Source: Smithellaceae bacterium (lineage in GTDB: Bacteria; Desulfobacterota; Syntrophia; Syntrophales; Smithellaceae). Taken from it: a stretch of DNA of 5,192 bases. Both the position numbers and the translations under genes were made by a program. Where the stretch lies: the NCBI GenBank assembly GCA_028701435.1, contig JAQVQT010000073.1:1-5192 (forward strand), given 5' to 3'. Below the pieces are notes generated by a model, which saw only the letters and a list, made by a program, of their open reading frames with translations, was not told the origin of the DNA and did no database searches. The stretch's first letter is position 1; each line of letters begins with the position of its first letter. Shown here one piece after another: positions 5,122 through 5,192 of this stretch.

Positions 5122-5192
5122 ATGGCAAATGAGAATCTGGAAACAAAACGATGGGGGATCGCCGCAGCCGCAGTAGTTATTCAGCTCTGCCT
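5122..5192 (+). CDS. N-terminus of an OFA-family (oxalate/formate/lactate-like) MFS transporter, cut by the window end
   Basis: Only 23 codons are visible, beginning MANENLETKRWGIAAAAVVI and continuing QLCL. A short polar N-terminus, then K-R-W, then a hydrophobic first membrane helix containing I-Q-L-C-L, is characteristic of OFA-type major facilitator transporters, which often continue G-x-x-Y-A-W-S-V-F. Family members of known function move small carboxylates such as oxalate, formate or lactate, but many are uncharacterised and the substrate cannot be read from this fragment. A strong Shine-Dalgarno site (5107-5113) supports the start. The gene is divergent from the radical SAM gene and is not part of the oxidoreductase operon. 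The alternative is another membrane protein with a similar first helix. Confidence 0.68.
   Translation, partial: MANENLETKRWGIAAAAVVIQLC

Noticed and set aside
4845..5132. Small + strand open frame crossing the divergent intergenic region
   Set aside because: It has no Shine-Dalgarno sequence, starts inside the promoter region of the opposite gene, overlaps the well-supported transporter start in another frame, and has no recognisable domain.

Overview
The window (5,192 bases) reads as part of a bacterial chromosome, GC-rich in its genes. It carries anaerobic flavin and iron-sulfur electron-transfer machinery of the kind used by strict anaerobes. The gene order (NuoE-type tail, HndB-like small ferredoxin, NuoF fused to a GltD-type flavoprotein) and the neighbouring OFA-type transporter are what I would expect in a syntrophic or sulfate-reducing Desulfobacterota lineage such as the Syntrophales, or in a related anaerobe. 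That placement is an inference from gene content and style, not from a marker gene.

Region 1 (1-3587, + strand) is the 3' end of an operon with three cistrons. The first (stop at 44) shows only 13 C-terminal codons, consistent with a NuoE/HydC-type subunit. The second (81-464) is a small thioredoxin-like [2Fe-2S] protein of the HndB type. The third (531-3587) is a 1,018-residue fusion. It contains a thioredoxin-like [2Fe-2S] domain, a NuoF/HydB-type FMN and NAD(H) module with its [4Fe-4S] cluster, a GltD/NfnB-type [4Fe-4S] region, and a FAD plus NADP(H) module. Together these would form a soluble NAD(H)/NADP(H) oxidoreductase. It is plausibly an electron-bifurcating transhydrogenase like the Stn/Nfn types, with ferredoxin as a possible third partner. 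No hydrogenase or formate dehydrogenase catalytic subunit follows: the operon ends at a strong, apparently bidirectional terminator (3616-3657).

Region 2 (3685-4800, - strand) is a convergent single gene for a radical SAM protein of unknown function with a CX4CX2C cluster motif. It has its own sigma70-like promoter at 4831-4858.

Region 3 (4801-5121) is a more AT-rich divergent intergenic region. Besides the radical SAM promoter it holds a hairpin followed by a T-rich run (4985-5031), which could be a leader attenuator. Region 4 (5122 to the end) is the first 23 codons of a membrane protein whose start looks like an OFA-family (oxalate/formate/lactate-type) MFS transporter.

The most interesting element is the NuoF-GltD fusion. 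In particular, two cysteines normally found at the front of the GltD iron-sulfur region seem to have moved to the extreme C-terminus.
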